This document shows, piece by piece, positions 62,932-64,000 of a stretch of DNA of 64,000 bases (positions are counted from its first letter, which is position 1; every line of letters begins with the position of its first letter). The notes under the pieces are model-generated. The model searched no databases and was not told the DNA's origin. It saw only the letters and a list, made by a program, of their open reading frames with translations. The position numbers and the translations under genes were made by a program. The DNA is from Flavobacteriales bacterium UBA6057 (GTDB taxonomy: Bacteria; Bacteroidota; Bacteroidia; Flavobacteriales_G; Salibacteraceae): the NCBI GenBank assembly GCA_002428995.1, contig DIYJ01000020.1, forward strand, positions 117,063 to 181,062, given 5' to 3'.

Positions 62932-63513
62932 ATGAACTATTTCGCACACGAAACGGCCGTAGTAGATGAGGGTTGCGAGATTGGTGATGGCACCAAAATC
63001 TGGCACTTTACCCATGTGATGCCTAATTGTAAAATTGGCGAACGGTGCAACATTGGACAGAACTGTGTGATCTCCCCGGATGTGATTCTGGGTGAAAATG
63101 TGAAGATCCAAAACAACGTTTCCATCTATACCGGGGTGATCTGCGAAGATGATGTGTTCCTCGGGCCGAGCATGGTGTTTACAAACGTTACAAACCCACG
63201 AAGCGGGGTGAACAGACGTGGACAATACGAGCGCACACTGGTAAAGAAAGGTGCCAGCATTGGAGCAAATGCCACGATTGTTTGTGGACACGACATCGGT
63301 CGATATGCCTTTATTGGTGCAGGTACGGTGATCACAAAAGAGGTTCCAGATTACGCACTGTTTGTAGGTAATCCCGGACGCCAGATCGGTTGGATGAGTG
63401 AATATGGCCACCGCCTCCACTTTGATGAAACAGGCAGAGCGGAGTGCGAAGAATCAAAAGAGACATACCTGCTGCAAGACGGCAGAGTAACCAAAATAGA
63501 ACCAGAACTATGA
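62932..63513 (+). CDS. Hexapeptide-repeat acetyltransferase (WbpD-like)
   Basis: A 193-residue left-handed beta-helix transferase. Repeats with the [LIV]GxxxN pattern run through about 12-140 (IGDGTKIWHFTHVMPNCKIG, CNIGQNCVISPDVILG, IGANATIVCGHDIG). A conserved insert VTNPRSGVNRRGQY and EVPDYALFVGNPGRQIGWM fit WbpD/WlbB, the UDP-2-acetamido-3-amino-2,3-dideoxyglucuronate N-acetyltransferases. With the DegT aminotransferase it can supply a diacetamido uronic acid. It overlaps the next dehydrogenase gene by 4 bp. Confidence 0.88.
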   Translation: MNYFAHETAVVDEGCEIGDGTKIWHFTHVMPNCKIGERCNIGQNCVISPDVILGENVKIQNNVSIYTGVICEDDVFLGPSMVFTNVTNPRSGVNRRGQYERTLVKKGASIGANATIVCGHDIGRYAFIGAGTVITKEVPDYALFVGNPGRQIGWMSEYGHRLHFDETGRAECEESKETYLLQDGRVTKIEPEL

Positions 63514-64000
63514 GTAATTTATACGATAGAATCATTGCAAAGGAGGCCAAGGTTGGTGTGATTGGCCTTGGTTATGTTGGGCTCCCTATTGCCCTCGCAT
63601 TTGCAAAAAGCATAAGCGTTGTTGGCTTCGACATCAACGAAGAGCGCGTTGAAATGATGCGTCAGGGTCAAGACCCAAGCAACGAGCTGGAGGGCAGCGA
63701 CTTCGAGAACAGTGACATCGAATTCACTGCTGACATCAATGATTTGAAAGATGTAGAATTCTTCATCGTTGCTGTTCCAACTCCCATTGATGAACACAAC
63801 AAACCCGACCTCTCACCTCTTCTTGGTGCTTCCAAGGGTGTGGGCAAGGTATTGAAGAAGGGGGACTATGTGGTGTTTGAATCCACGGTATACCCAGGCT
63901 GTACTGAAGATGATTGTGTTCCTATTCTCGAAGGAGAATCAGGATTGAAGTTCGTAGAGGACTTTAAAGTTGGATACTCACCTGAGCGTATCAACCCAGG
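63510..64000 (+). CDS. UDP-sugar 6-dehydrogenase, TviB/WbpO type (3' end outside window)
   Basis: The first 163 codons of a nucleotide sugar dehydrogenase. NAD motif VIGLGYVGLPIALAFAKS at about 18-35, VVGFDINEERVE near 40, AVPTPIDEHNKPDLSPL near 89, FESTVYPGCTEDDCVPIL near 127 and YSPERINPG at the window edge. These blocks match TviB/WbpO (UDP-GlcNAc or UDP-GalNAc 6-dehydrogenases) better than WbpA. Start ATG 63510 overlaps the previous stop (ATGA). The gene continues past base 64000, so its catalytic Cys cannot be seen. Confidence 0.9.
   Translation, partial: MSNLYDRIIAKEAKVGVIGLGYVGLPIALAFAKSISVVGFDINEERVEMMRQGQDPSNELEGSDFENSDIEFTADINDLKDVEFFIVAVPTPIDEHNKPDLSPLLGASKGVGKVLKKGDYVVFESTVYPGCTEDDCVPILEGESGLKFVEDFKVGYSPERINP

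Overview
The window looks like a chromosomal segment of a member of the Bacteroidota, most likely Flavobacteriales (a Cryomorphaceae/Schleiferiaceae-like marine lineage is my inference). The signs are: five secreted proteins with type IX secretion (T9SS) C-terminal sorting domains, Bacteroidota-type promoters with a TAnnTTTG -7 element, a DnaJ with only two zinc-finger repeats, atpD-atpC apart from other ATP synthase genes, and Gram-negative envelope genes (kdtA, hldD). Nearly all of the window is coding. No transposase, integrase, CRISPR array or rRNA was seen.

Layout. 1-7.0 kb: the 3' part of murA, a TlpA-like thioredoxin, grpE-dnaJ, an ABC-2 exporter pair and an NtrC-like regulator without a DNA-binding domain. 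7.1-17.6 kb: three tandem paralogous 1107-1137-residue T9SS surface proteins sharing a beta-helix/Ig/PKD scaffold but carrying three different N-terminal modules, each followed by its own terminator. 17.8-31.3 kb: housekeeping genes (DUF5684-like membrane protein, alaS, M23 peptidase, MerR, hldD, queD-like, folE, fabD, CpsB/YwqE-type PHP phosphatase, cyclophilin lipoprotein, LRR protein, ribF, atpD-atpC, hydrolase). 31.3-41.1 kb: a deoxynucleoside kinase/propeller/GH3 operon, a LytTR regulator with its propeller-type histidine kinase, a PolX-like protein and a Kelch T9SS protein. 41.4-50.4 kb: sppA, folK, a second deoxynucleoside kinase, an OmpA/TPR-like lipoprotein, a SPOUT methyltransferase, mutS, tRNA-Gly and tRNA-Leu. 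50.4-55.2 kb: a large PNGase F-type glycosidase and kdtA. 55.2-58.6 kb: an AT-richer two-gene block of unknown function, flanked by two copies of the kdtA 5' end. 58.6-64 kb: an outer-membrane protein, then a nucleotide-sugar operon (DegT aminotransferase, UDP-glucose dehydrogenase, UDP-glucuronate decarboxylase, hexapeptide acetyltransferase, TviB/WbpO-type dehydrogenase) that runs off the window.

How it fits together: LPS/capsule sugar supply (hldD, kdtA, 59.5-64 kb), envelope maintenance (murA, M23, sppA, fabD) and T9SS display of large adhesin-like proteins and an N-glycan-cleaving enzyme suggest a surface-attached or particle/alga-associated life style (inference). The most unusual signals are the block bracketed by duplicated kdtA starts, the paralog array with swapped N-terminal modules, the PNGase F protein with a nested LamG domain, and several catalytically altered family members (MurA Cys-to-Asp, HTH-less NtrC, degenerate PolX).
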